A stretch of DNA of 42,414 nucleotides, from assembly GCA_012839805.1 (NCBI GenBank), contig DUMU01000046.1, positions 1 through 42,414 of the forward strand, read 5' to 3'. A program made the translations under genes and the position numbers. The DNA comes from Bacillota bacterium. Its GTDB lineage: Bacteria > Bacillota > Limnochordia > Limnochordales > DUMU01. Below, in pieces: positions 15,454 to 23,101 of this stretch (position 1 is its first letter; each line of letters begins with the position of its first letter). The notes under the pieces are model-generated. The model was not told where the DNA came from. It searched no databases and was given only the letters and a program-made list of their open reading frames with translations.

Positions 15454-16479
15454 TCACAGGATCTGCTGGAAAACTCGCAGGAAATTCCCCCCCAAGATGG
15501 CTTCCACCGCCGGCTCGGGATAGCCTCGCCGGAGCAGCGCCTCCGTGAGCCGGGGAAGGAAACGCACGTCAGGCAGTTCCACCGGGGTTTGGGCGGTACC
15601 GTCGAAATCACTTCCCAGCCCCACGTGCTCGGGACCTGCCAACTGGACCGCGTGATCTATATGGGCCACCACGTCCTCCAGGTGAACTGCCCCCGGAGGA
15701 GAATCCCGCAGGAATTCGGGAACGAAAGAGATGCCCAGCACCCCGCCCCGGGCGGCCAGGGCCAGTATCTGGGCATCCGTTAGGTTCCGGGGGTGGTCGC
15801 AGAGCGCGCGACAATTCGCGTGGGAAGCGATCACCGGGCCGGCCGAGAGTTCGAGGACGTCGCGGACACCCGCGGGGGCAAGATGAGCAATGTCGACGAT
15901 CATGCCCAGCCGGTTCATAGCTCGAACGACGGCTCGACCGGCTCGCGTCAGCCCGCCTCCGGAGTCACCTTCCTCAACCCCGTCGGCCAGGGCATTGCGC
16001 CCGTTCCAGGTAAGGCCGGCGGCCCGCACCCCCAGAACGTAGAGGGTTTCCAGGACATCGAGTTCGGCGCCGGTGCCGCCGCACAAAGCTTCCGCCCCTT
16101 CCAGTGCGAGGAGTGCACATACTCTACCCGGGGTTTGTCCGACCCGTTCTAGGTCGGAGCGGCTCCGCACCAGTTGGAGCCGGGGCTCGGCCACCAGTTC
16201 CCGCCGGAAGGTGGTAAGAGCACGTACCACCTGGAGCAGGGCTTCACCACCCCGGTGCGAAGGATCGACCCAGACGGCGAACACCTGGAGATCCACGCCG
16301 CCTGCCAGAAGGCGCGGCAGGTCCACGTGGCCTTCAGAAGAGAGTTCACCCAGGTGCCGGCGACCCCTTACTACCTGCAGCAGCGTGTCGGCATGGGCGT
16401 CAACCACCCGGGCGCGGTAGTGGAGCGCCAGGGCGTGCGGATCGACGTCGAACTCCGTCTCGCTTCCTGCCGGCTTCAC
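15454..16479 (-). CDS. Membrane dipeptidase family (peptidase M19)
   Basis: A 341-residue zinc dipeptidase of the renal dipeptidase family, a TIM barrel with a binuclear metal site. Motifs in order: DAHADT (His29, Asp31), LLALEGAEAL (bridging Glu), LTWNGRNALADG, VDIAHLAP (His), VIASHANCRAL (His) and HVGLGSDFDG (Asp). No signal peptide is visible in the chosen form, so it is probably cytoplasmic. The substrate is likely dipeptides, including D-amino-acid dipeptides. I start at GTG 16479 because GGGGAGGT lies six bases upstream; the frame extends to 16554 but that part has no family similarity. It is convergent with the btuCD fusion gene (12 bases) and divergent from htrA. Confidence 0.9.
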   Translation of the reverse strand: MKPAGSETEFDVDPHALALHYRARVVDAHADTLLQVVRGRRHLGELSSEGHVDLPRLLAGGVDLQVFAVWVDPSHRGGEALLQVVRALTTFRRELVAEPRLQLVRSRSDLERVGQTPGRVCALLALEGAEALCGGTGAELDVLETLYVLGVRAAGLTWNGRNALADGVEEGDSGGGLTRAGRAVVRAMNRLGMIVDIAHLAPAGVRDVLELSAGPVIASHANCRALCDHPRNLTDAQILALAARGGVLGISFVPEFLRDSPPGAVHLEDVVAHIDHAVQLAGPEHVGLGSDFDGTAQTPVELPDVRFLPRLTEALLRRGYPEPAVEAILGGNFLRVFQQIL

Positions 16480-16698
16480 CGTTGGACCTCCCCGGTTGGC
16501 ACTAGCTCGTATTCGACCCCTGGTGATTCTACCACCGGGCAAGACCGGGCACACCCCACGCTACCGCCATCACCGGTTCGAGCTTTGGCCAAACTAGGAG
16601 AGCAGAACCGCCCCAGCCGAGCAGAGTCCTGGCGAGTGGGTACTGCGAGGGACGGGGCCGTGGAGCAGCAGGGTGGCAAACAAAGGGAGTGGAGCTAC

Positions 16699-17970
16699 AT
16701 GAAAGGAAACAACAAACGCCGGCTTCCGACCTTGCGGGGTCTTCAGTTGAGCGCAGCCGTTCTGGGAGGCTTTTTACTCGCGGCAACGCTCTTCCTCAGC
16801 CTACCCAGCACTGCCTGGCAGGAACTCGGGATCTCCGCCCGGCTTTCTCTTCCGAGGTCCCCCGCCTCCTGGCGGAGCAACGGCAACTCACTGGAAAACC
16901 GGATCAAGGCGGTGGCCCGGCGGGTGGGGCCGGCGGTGGTCAAGATCACCACCACCGAAGAGACGGCGGTGGAGAACTTTTTCTTTCGCATTCCCCAGGA
17001 GACCCAGGGCGTGGGGTCGGGGGTGATCTTCGATCAGCGGGGGCTCGTCTTGACCAATAACCACGTGATCGCCGGGGCCAAGCGGATTGACGTCTTCCTT
17101 CCCGACGGCCGGCATTTCCGGGGACGGGTACGGGGAGCCGATCCTTGGAGCGACCTGGCCGTGGTCGAGATGGAAGGAGTGGAGCACCGGGATTCTTCGG
17201 GGAAGATCGTGCGCGAAAAATTACCCACGGCCGATTTCGGCGACTCTGACCGGCTCGAAGTGGGTCAATTTGTGGTGGCGATCGGTAACCCCTTCCGGTT
17301 TGACCATTCGGTGACCTTGGGAGTCGTCAGCGCCCTGCAGCGAACTTTGCCGGTGGTACCCGAAGGAGCGGGTACGCCTGCGCCGGAGCCGGCGCCCGGT
17401 CCAGGACCCGGGCCGCAAGCCGGACCGGGGATGACAGACGTCGGGACGACGACCGGGTCGGTACCGGTTTATCTGGAAGGTCTGATCCAGACCGATGCTT
17501 CCATCAACCCGGGTAACAGCGGTGGCCCCCTCGTCGACACTTCGGGTCGGGTCATAGGCATAAACACCGCCATCCTTCAGCCTATTCAAGGCATCACGCC
17601 CAACATTGGTTTCGCGATTCCCATCAACCGTGCGGCGGAGGTTACCCGGCAACTGCTGGAGCGCGGCCGCGTGCTCCGCCTGGGGGTGGTGGGAGGAAGC
17701 CTCACCGCCGAGATCGCCCGGGCTCTGGAAAGCATCACCGGGCAAAAGCTGCCCACCACACGAGGGGCGTACGTCGTCGAGATCATACCCGGCTCACCCG
17801 CGGAAAAGGCCGGTTTGCAGCCGAGCGACATCATCGTGCTGGCGGGCGGCAAGCGGATAGATACCATGGAGGAACTGGTAGCTGCCGTGCGAGAGGCCGG
17901 TTTCGATGCCCGGCTGGAGATCGGTTTCTACCGCCGGGGTGAACGTCGTTCCGTAACGGTCACGCTCTAG
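16699..17970 (+). CDS. htrA: HtrA/DegP-family membrane-anchored serine protease
   Basis: A 423-residue trypsin-like protease with one C-terminal PDZ domain, expected to degrade or refold damaged proteins on the outer face of the membrane. A hydrophobic anchor spans about residues 18-38. The catalytic triad is His122 (TNNHVI), Asp152 (WSDLAVV) and Ser274 (NPGNSGGPL). The PDZ domain covers about residues 325-423 with GAYVVEIIPGSPAEKAGLQ. A Pro/Gly-rich insertion (about residues 220-250) lies between the LGVVSAL strand and the LIQTDASINPGN strand. ATG at 16699 is preceded by GGAGTGGAG; the frame is open far upstream but that part is antisense to the dipeptidase gene and has no similarity to HtrA. 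The MFS gene downstream has its own promoter. Confidence 0.94.
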   Translation: MKGNNKRRLPTLRGLQLSAAVLGGFLLAATLFLSLPSTAWQELGISARLSLPRSPASWRSNGNSLENRIKAVARRVGPAVVKITTTEETAVENFFFRIPQETQGVGSGVIFDQRGLVLTNNHVIAGAKRIDVFLPDGRHFRGRVRGADPWSDLAVVEMEGVEHRDSSGKIVREKLPTADFGDSDRLEVGQFVVAIGNPFRFDHSVTLGVVSALQRTLPVVPEGAGTPAPEPAPGPGPGPQAGPGMTDVGTTTGSVPVYLEGLIQTDASINPGNSGGPLVDTSGRVIGINTAILQPIQGITPNIGFAIPINRAAEVTRQLLERGRVLRLGVVGGSLTAEIARALESITGQKLPTTRGAYVVEIIPGSPAEKAGLQPSDIIVLAGGKRIDTMEELVAAVREAGFDARLEIGFYRRGERRSVTVTL

Positions 17971-18048
17971 CTTCGTACACGGGGAGCGCCGGCCGCGCCG
18001 GGCGGCAACGAGCAGCGCGAGGCGCGCTGGCTCGGGGGAGGCGCCCGG

Positions 18049-18077
18049 TTGCTATTCGGGGCGCGTCGTAGTAGAAT
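18049..18077 (+). promoter_or_regulatory. Sigma-A-type promoter for the MFS gene
   Basis: TTGCTA (18049-18054) and TAGAAT (18072-18077) are separated by 17 bases, 55 bases before the MFS start. The rest of the 160-base gap after htrA is GC-rich and featureless. Confidence 0.5.
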
Positions 18078-18131
18078 CTCTGGCGCGTCGCCGCTCAGTT
18101 CAAGCGTGGAGCGGGAGGCAGGAGGCAGCCG

Positions 18132-19469
18132 GTGTTAACCAGGCCGGTTATGACGAGGATTCTGCCTGGCTGGGGGTCGTGGCGCTCCTCTGGGCCGGGC
18201 GTTTTTTCGTTTCGTCTGCTGCAGTCGGACGATCCCGTACTCGCTGCCAATCACCGCCTCAACGTGCTAAACGGCATGGCGGCCATGGTGGCCATCAACC
18301 TAAGCGTACCCTTCTATGCCATCTATGCCGAACGCCTCGGGGCGACGAATTTCCAGATTGCCTTGCTCACGTCGCTGCCCGCGGTCATGATGGCCCTCCT
18401 GGCCCTGCCCTCCGCCGGCTGGGTGGAACGGGTCGCGGATAAACGACGCCTGATCGTTCCGCTTCTTCTGCTTGCCCGCCTGCTGGTGGTGGCCCTGCTG
18501 GCCGCTCCTTATCTCCCCGGCGCGATACCACCCCTTTTCGTTGTGCTCATCGTGGCTCTCGCCGCCGTCCCCGGCACGGTAGTGACCGTGGCCTGGCAAT
18601 CGTTGATGGGCGACCTGTTTCCGGCCGCGGCGCGGGCGGAAGCCTTCGCGATCCGCGCCCGGTGGATGGGGTGGACGGGGCTGGCCGCCGTGCTGGGGGC
18701 AGGTGTGGCCATCGATTCCCTTCCGTACCCCTTCGGTTACCAGCTGATCTTCTTGCTCTCCGGGTTCTTCGGCATCATCGAAACCTATTACCTGTCGCAA
18801 TTTCGGATTGCCCTGGAGCCCGGCGCGGCGAAACCACGGGCGGTGGCACCAAGCCTGCGGGGGGCGGCGGTGTCCGAGTGGCGGCGACTCCAGGCCCGCC
18901 CGCACTATCTCCGGTATGTGGGGGTCGTCTTCTTCTTTCATTTTGCCTGGATGGCCCTGTGGCCGGTCTTCACCGTCTACAAACTAGAGACCCTTCACGC
19001 CAACAACACCTGGATGAGCCTTTATTCGGTAACCAGCACCCTGGGCTCGATCCTCACCTACCGGCATTGGTCCCGCCAGTGTAGCCTTAAGGGAAACGGG
19101 TGGGTGGTGGGCTGGAACGCCTTCGGGCTCACCCTGATCCCGGTAGTCTGGGTCTTGTTCGCGAAAAGCCTCCCGGTCAGTGCGATTCTGGATGGCTTCG
19201 GTGGGATCGTGGTAGGTGGGTTCAACCTCGCCCTGTTCAACCAGTGGCTTGACATTGCCGATCCGAAGCGGCGTCCCACCGATATGGCGTACTTGAACAC
19301 CGTGGTGCAGCTGGCGGCGGTAATCTCGCCGCTGGTGGGCATGGCCGTCTACGAGCGGTTCGGCTTTGTCGTGGCCATGCTGGCGTTTGCGGCCGTTCGG
19401 GTCGCGGCGTCGTACCTGCTGCTGCGGGTGGGGTTGGAGAACGACCGGGGGGCAGGGAGGGGTCAGTAG
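18132..19469 (+). CDS. Major facilitator superfamily transporter
   Basis: A 445-residue polytopic membrane protein with roughly a dozen hydrophobic segments. The N-terminal half contains the loop-2/3 region WVERVADKRRLI, equivalent to the MFS G-x-x-x-D-R-x-G-R-R motif in a reduced form. A central hydrophilic loop (about residues 235-260) separates the halves. The start is a GTG at 18132 shortly after GGCAGGAGG; ATG 18150 is an in-frame alternative. The substrate cannot be predicted; the family includes drug and sugar exporters, and no metabolic neighbour points to one. Its TAG stop is eight bases from the rlmH stop, and the two stops lie in two copies of an 11-base direct repeat. Confidence 0.85.
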   Translation: MLTRPVMTRILPGWGSWRSSGPGVFSFRLLQSDDPVLAANHRLNVLNGMAAMVAINLSVPFYAIYAERLGATNFQIALLTSLPAVMMALLALPSAGWVERVADKRRLIVPLLLLARLLVVALLAAPYLPGAIPPLFVVLIVALAAVPGTVVTVAWQSLMGDLFPAAARAEAFAIRARWMGWTGLAAVLGAGVAIDSLPYPFGYQLIFLLSGFFGIIETYYLSQFRIALEPGAAKPRAVAPSLRGAAVSEWRRLQARPHYLRYVGVVFFFHFAWMALWPVFTVYKLETLHANNTWMSLYSVTSTLGSILTYRHWSRQCSLKGNGWVVGWNAFGLTLIPVVWVLFAKSLPVSAILDGFGGIVVGGFNLALFNQWLDIADPKRRPTDMAYLNTVVQLAAVISPLVGMAVYERFGFVVAMLAFAAVRVAASYLLLRVGLENDRGAGRGQ

Positions 19470-19484
19470 CGACGGGGTCAGTAG
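19459..19484. repeat. 11-base direct repeat carrying the two opposing stop codons (MFS / rlmH)
   Basis: GGGGTCAGTAG occurs at 19459-19469 and 19474-19484, a period of 15. The MFS stop TAG is the end of copy one; the rlmH stop (TCA on this strand) is inside copy two. Each copy contains both stop sequences, so a single copy would end both genes with a short overlap. Confidence 0.85.
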
Positions 19485-19963
19485 TGATAGGGCTCGCCGC
19501 GCAAGATCCGAAACGCCCGGTAAAGCTGCTCGAGCAGGACGAGAGCAGCCAGTTCATGAGGGAAAGTAAGAGAAGATAGCGAAAGCAGTTGGGCAGCTTC
19601 TTGTTGAACTGCCTGCGACAACCCCAGCGTGCCGCCGACCACGAATACCAGGCGCGCCCCGGCCGCGGCCCACCATTGCTCCAGCGCGTGAGCAAACGCC
19701 TCGGACGAGAATGATCGTCCCGACCGGTCCAGGGCCAAAAGCAGCCCGTGACCGGCGGCTGCCGCCAACAAGCGCTCTCCTTCCCGCTCCCGCACCGTCT
19801 GGACCTCGGCTTCCGTCAACCGGGCGGGCAAGGGCTCCGGTTTGACCGACGCGAGCTGGACGGAACAGTAGGGAACAAGCCGGCGCCGGTACTCATCGAC
19901 CCCTTCGCGGTAGAACGACCGCACCGGTCCCACGGTCACTACCAGGATCCGTCTGACCGGCAC
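19478..19963 (-). CDS. rlmH: 23S rRNA (pseudouridine1915-N3)-methyltransferase RlmH
   Basis: A 161-residue SPOUT methyltransferase that methylates pseudouridine 1915 of 23S rRNA on assembled ribosomes. Family landmarks are the N-terminal ILVVTVGPV strand, EYRRRLVPY, LLALDRSGRSFSSEAFA, the knot segment FVVGGTLGLS and the C-terminal SLSSLTFPHELA...LLEQLYRAFRILRGEPYHY motif that reaches the end, as in all RlmH. I start at GTG 19963 because AAGGGGG lies eight bases upstream and the length then matches the family; the frame remains open for another 68 codons. rlmH is divergent from rex. Confidence 0.95.
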   Translation of the reverse strand: MPVRRILVVTVGPVRSFYREGVDEYRRRLVPYCSVQLASVKPEPLPARLTEAEVQTVREREGERLLAAAAGHGLLLALDRSGRSFSSEAFAHALEQWWAAAGARLVFVVGGTLGLSQAVQQEAAQLLSLSSLTFPHELAALVLLEQLYRAFRILRGEPYHY

Positions 19964-20085
19964 TCCCTTCGCCCCCTTTCGACTCCATCGAAGAGCATGC
20001 CCTCTCCCCTTGCCGGCGGTCAATCGTTCGCGGCCGGCGGCGGAGAGCCGGGAAGGGCGGCGGGGAAGGAGGCGGCGGGTCGAGA

Positions 20086-20103
20086 TTGTGCTGAAGAGAA
20101 CAA
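20086..20103. promoter_or_regulatory. Candidate Rex operator
   Basis: TTGTGCTGAAGAGAACAA has the 18-base size and the TTGT...ACAA ends of the known Rex site (TTGTGAA, four bases, TTCACAA), but the inner bases match only partly. It lies in the rlmH-rex divergent region, where autoregulation would be expected. A 6-bp hairpin ATAGCC/GGCTAT at 20143-20160 lies closer to rex. Confidence 0.3.
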
Positions 20104-20181
20104 AGCCGCAAGGGATGCAATGGGTCATGTCGAAGTGTACGTATAGCCGCCTGGGGCTATGGCGCAAGAGAGGAAGATGGT

Positions 20182-20832
20182 ATGGTTATGGCTCGTCCGG
20201 GCAAGATCAGCGAGGCGGTGGTACGCAGGCTCCCGTTGTATCTGCGGGTTCTGGACGAGTTGGCCGAGGCAGGTCAAACGAAGCTTCTTTCCTCCCAAGA
20301 ATTGGGAGAGCGGGCGGGGGTGACGCCGGCGCTGGTGCGCAAGGACCTGGCCTGGTTTGGGGAGTTCGGCAAGCAGGGGGTGGGCTACGACGTTCACTAC
20401 CTCCGCAGCGAGCTCCGGCGTATCCTGCACCTGGACAAGGAGATCAGGATAGCGCTGGTGGGGGTGGGAAGCCTGGGCATGGCGCTCGCCCGCTACCACC
20501 GGCGGCGTTATCTGATCGAGCCTGACTTTAACCTCCACATTGTCGCGTTATTCGATACCGACCCGCGCAAGATAGGTGAGGTCGTAGATGGTGTGCCCAT
20601 TTCTTCCCTTGGCGAGCTGCCGGTCCTCGTCGATCGCCTGGGTATACGGATGGCGATGATCGCCGTTCCGGCCGAGGCCGCTCAAGGGGTGGCCGACCGG
20701 CTGGCCGCGGCGGGAGTGAAGGCCATTCTCAACTTTGCTCCCGTCAAACTAAAGGTGCCGCCGGGCGTTCACGTGGCCACGGCCGACCTGAGCGGGGAGT
20801 TGCAGTGCCTCGCCTACTATTTGGATCGCTGA
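20182..20832 (+). CDS. rex: Redox-sensing transcriptional repressor Rex
   Basis: A 216-residue dimeric repressor that reads the NADH/NAD+ ratio. The N-terminal winged helix (residues 1-80) has RRLPLYLRVLDEL, SSQELGERAGVTPALVRKDLAWFG and FGKQGVGYDV, the standard Rex DNA-binding region. The Rossmann part has GVGSLGMALARY (NAD binding), VALFDTDPRKIG, and the closing LSGELQCLAYYL. Length is typical. The start may be ATG 20182 or ATG 20188. It likely controls fermentation or respiration genes elsewhere and possibly itself through the site at 20086-20103. The next gene begins after a promoter of its own. Confidence 0.96.
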   Translation: MVMARPGKISEAVVRRLPLYLRVLDELAEAGQTKLLSSQELGERAGVTPALVRKDLAWFGEFGKQGVGYDVHYLRSELRRILHLDKEIRIALVGVGSLGMALARYHRRRYLIEPDFNLHIVALFDTDPRKIGEVVDGVPISSLGELPVLVDRLGIRMAMIAVPAEAAQGVADRLAAAGVKAILNFAPVKLKVPPGVHVATADLSGELQCLAYYLDR

Positions 20833-20842
20833 AAGGGCGTTC

Positions 20843-20871
20843 TTGTCCTTGCCGCCGTCAAAAGGTACGAT
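20843..20871 (+). promoter_or_regulatory. Possible promoter for the polyprenyl synthase gene
   Basis: TTGTCC (20843-20848) and TACGAT (20866-20871) are 17 bases apart, 36 bases before the TTG start. The -35 match is moderate. Confidence 0.4.
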
Positions 20872-20906
20872 CAAGTAACGAAGGTTGTCGTTAGGGAGGC
20901 ATTTTC

Positions 20907-21905
20907 TTGCAGATCGGACCGATACCGGAGGTGCGGGCGCGCGGGGGAGCGGGCTCGAGCACGGTAGCCGTAGAAGAGTTAACCGGAATGGTAGAACGGG
21001 AACTCCGGGAGGTCCTGGATTCCCGCGACGCGGTGGCCGATCTTGCCGGGCATCTGGCGCAAAGCGGGGGTAAACGCATCCGCCCCCTCTTGACGCTACT
21101 CACCGCTCGCCTTTTTGGCCCCGAGCCCCCTTCCGTGCTTCCGGTCGCCGTGGCAACCGAGCTGGTCCACATGGCGACCCTGGTTCACGACGATGTGCTG
21201 GACGAGGCACCCGTTCGCCGGGGCCATCCCACGATCCACACCCTTTGGGGCAGTCGCATGGCGGTTCTCGCCGGGGACGCCTTGCTGGCCCGGGCCCTGG
21301 TTCTCATCGCCGAGCACGCGCCGCCTTCCGTGCTCGGCATGATGGCCCGCATGGTCTATGACATGTGCGAGGGAGAAGTGGACCAGCACCGGCACAAGGG
21401 TGATTGGCGCCAGAGTGAAGAGACGTACTTCCTGCGCATCGAAAAGAAAACCGCCCGCTTTTTCAGCGCTTGCTGCGAAGCGGGGGCGACGCTCGCGGGG
21501 GCGCCGGAGGCGCAGATCCGGCTTTGCGCGGAGTACGGTCTGAACTTGGGCATGGCCTTCCAGATGATCGACGACTTGCTGGATATCACCGGTGACCCCG
21601 AAAAGATGGGCAAGCCCGTGGGGGGCGACCTGCGCGAGGGCGTCGTGACGCTCCCGGTGCTACATCTGCTGGCACAGGAAAAGGAACGGTCCCGGCTACT
21701 CCCGCTTCTCGAGGCCGAACCGACCGCGGAGACCGTCGAAGCTATCGTCCAGGCGGTGCGCAATAGCAGTAGTCCAGCTTACACCCGTAGCCGGGCGGTG
21801 GCCTATATCAGAGCGGCTCGTGAGCGGCTCGCCCGGTTACCTCAAAACGAGGCGGCCCAATTGCTGGGCCAGTTGTTGGACCAGGTGGTTTCCCGGGAGA
21901 AGTAA
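20907..21905 (+). CDS. Long-chain trans-polyprenyl diphosphate synthase (heptaprenyl type)
   Basis: A 332-residue all-alpha prenyltransferase that extends farnesyl or geranylgeranyl diphosphate with IPP, giving the side chain of menaquinone or a related quinone. The first Asp-rich motif is DDVLDEA (Asp95, Asp96, Asp99), the second is DDLLDITGD near 219, and GGKRIRPLL and the KTA-type segment (EKKTARFF) are also present. The pattern VHMATLVHDDVLDE places it with the HepT/IspB/SdsA branch rather than short-chain FPP synthases; the product length cannot be fixed from sequence. TTG at 20907 follows AGGGAGG seven bases upstream. The L,D-transpeptidase gene is 135 bases downstream after a long palindrome. 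Confidence 0.9.
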   Translation: MQIGPIPEVRARGGAGSSTVAVEELTGMVERELREVLDSRDAVADLAGHLAQSGGKRIRPLLTLLTARLFGPEPPSVLPVAVATELVHMATLVHDDVLDEAPVRRGHPTIHTLWGSRMAVLAGDALLARALVLIAEHAPPSVLGMMARMVYDMCEGEVDQHRHKGDWRQSEETYFLRIEKKTARFFSACCEAGATLAGAPEAQIRLCAEYGLNLGMAFQMIDDLLDITGDPEKMGKPVGGDLREGVVTLPVLHLLAQEKERSRLLPLLEAEPTAETVEAIVQAVRNSSSPAYTRSRAVAYIRAARERLARLPQNEAAQLLGQLLDQVVSREK

Positions 21906-21922
21906 CGTATCGACGGAGCCGG

Positions 21923-21938
21923 CGGCCGGCGCCGGCCG
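21923..21938. repeat. Perfect 16-bp palindrome
   Basis: CGGCCGGCGCCGGCCG reads the same on both strands. It lies 18 bases after the polyprenyl synthase stop. There is no following T run, so it is not a classical terminator; in DNA this GC-rich it may be partly chance. Confidence 0.5.
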
Positions 21939-22040
21939 AACAGCCGGTTGGGCGCCGGGTCGAGGCCCCCGGTGAACGACGCCCGCGAAGGCAGATTCTT
22001 CTCTCATCCCTCATAAGGTCGATGAGGAGGAGGAATCGCC

Positions 22041-22862
22041 TTGGGGCTCATACCACGGGTGGGCGCGCCGGCAGCCGGGCTGCCGGGACGCGTCTTCGCC
22101 GTGCTCGTGTTCATGGGCGTTTGGTCGCTGGTCTGGTGCGCGGTCGGAGAAATCTGGCAACGTCGTCCGCTTGCCCCCGCTTCTCAGCTTCCTCCCGGTT
22201 GGAGCCGCCAGGTCCCGGCGGACGGGGCAAGGGGTGTACCACCGTTTCTCCTGATCGCGGCCGAGGCCGGCGAAAACCTCGAGGACGCCTCCGTCACGGT
22301 GACGGATGAAGAGGGGAGGCCGGCGGCCGGCACGGTACGGGTCGCGGGCCGTCTGGTGACGTTCACTCCCATTCATGTCCTCACCCCCGGGATGACGTAC
22401 CGGGTAACCACCGAGGCAGTAGGCCGAGGAGGGCGGGCCCTGACGGTTCTGCGGTGGTACTTCCAGGTGGTTGATCTTGCCGAGGAGTACTGGCTGGATC
22501 TTTCCGTCTCCGAACGCCCCTTGGCACTGCGGGTGTACCGGGGGCGCGAGCTGGTCCGGGCCTGGCGGGCTTCTACCGGGAGACCGGGGGACGATACCCC
22601 GCTCGGAGTTTACCGGATCCAGGACCGCGGTCGCTTTTTCTGGTCGGAGCGATACCAGGAGGGCGGGTTCTTCTGGATGCGCCTTTTTGGCAACTACCTG
22701 ATCCACTCGGTTCCCGTCGATGGGGACGGGCGCATCCTTGAAGCCGAGGAGCGGCGCCTGGGCTATCCCGCGAGCCACGGTTGCGTGCGCCTCAGCCTTG
22801 AGGGGGCACGCTGGCTCTACGAGACCGTGCCCGATGGTGCCCTGGTCATCATTCGCCCTTGA
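22041..22862 (+). CDS. L,D-transpeptidase (YkuD) with N-terminal anchor and Ig-like domain
   Basis: A 273-residue cell-wall enzyme. A hydrophobic segment (about residues 17-38) serves as signal or anchor. A beta-rich region (about 65-135, with VTVTDEEGRP and LTPGMTYRVTTE) resembles the bacterial Ig-like Big_5 fold. The YkuD catalytic domain covers about 148-273, with RVYRGRELVRAW at its start, IHSVP (His) and the catalytic motif SHGCVRL, where His246 and Cys248 are the active pair. Such enzymes form 3-3 cross-links in peptidoglycan or process spore cortex or envelope wall. TTG at 22041 is preceded by GAGGAGGAA. The 239 bases after it, up to hflK, contain no gene I can support. Confidence 0.9.
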   Translation: MGLIPRVGAPAAGLPGRVFAVLVFMGVWSLVWCAVGEIWQRRPLAPASQLPPGWSRQVPADGARGVPPFLLIAAEAGENLEDASVTVTDEEGRPAAGTVRVAGRLVTFTPIHVLTPGMTYRVTTEAVGRGGRALTVLRWYFQVVDLAEEYWLDLSVSERPLALRVYRGRELVRAWRASTGRPGDDTPLGVYRIQDRGRFFWSERYQEGGFFWMRLFGNYLIHSVPVDGDGRILEAEERRLGYPASHGCVRLSLEGARWLYETVPDGALVIIRP

Positions 22863-23101
22863 GGCACGCGTTCGGATCCGCACCATTCTCTGCCAGTCCA
22901 GGCGGAAAAAGAGGCGCTCAGCCTGGAGGAGATCAGGTCCGCGGGCCGAAAGAGCCAAAGGGATACCTGCTCTCTTGAACCGGCCGGGCGAGCGGGTAGC
23001 GGGGCACGGGCGCCGGGCCGGCGCTACGACCGGCCGAGCGGGGCGAGGCCGGGTGCAGCGACGAAGCCGGCAACAGCAAACGGTTAAAGGGGGAAGCCGC
23101 C

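Noticed and set aside
16174-16698. Upstream extension of the HtrA frame
   Set aside because: It is antisense to the dipeptidase gene, lacks similarity to HtrA and would put the membrane anchor in mid-protein.
21923-21938. Terminator after the polyprenyl synthase gene
   Set aside because: The palindrome is perfect but has almost no loop and no T run.
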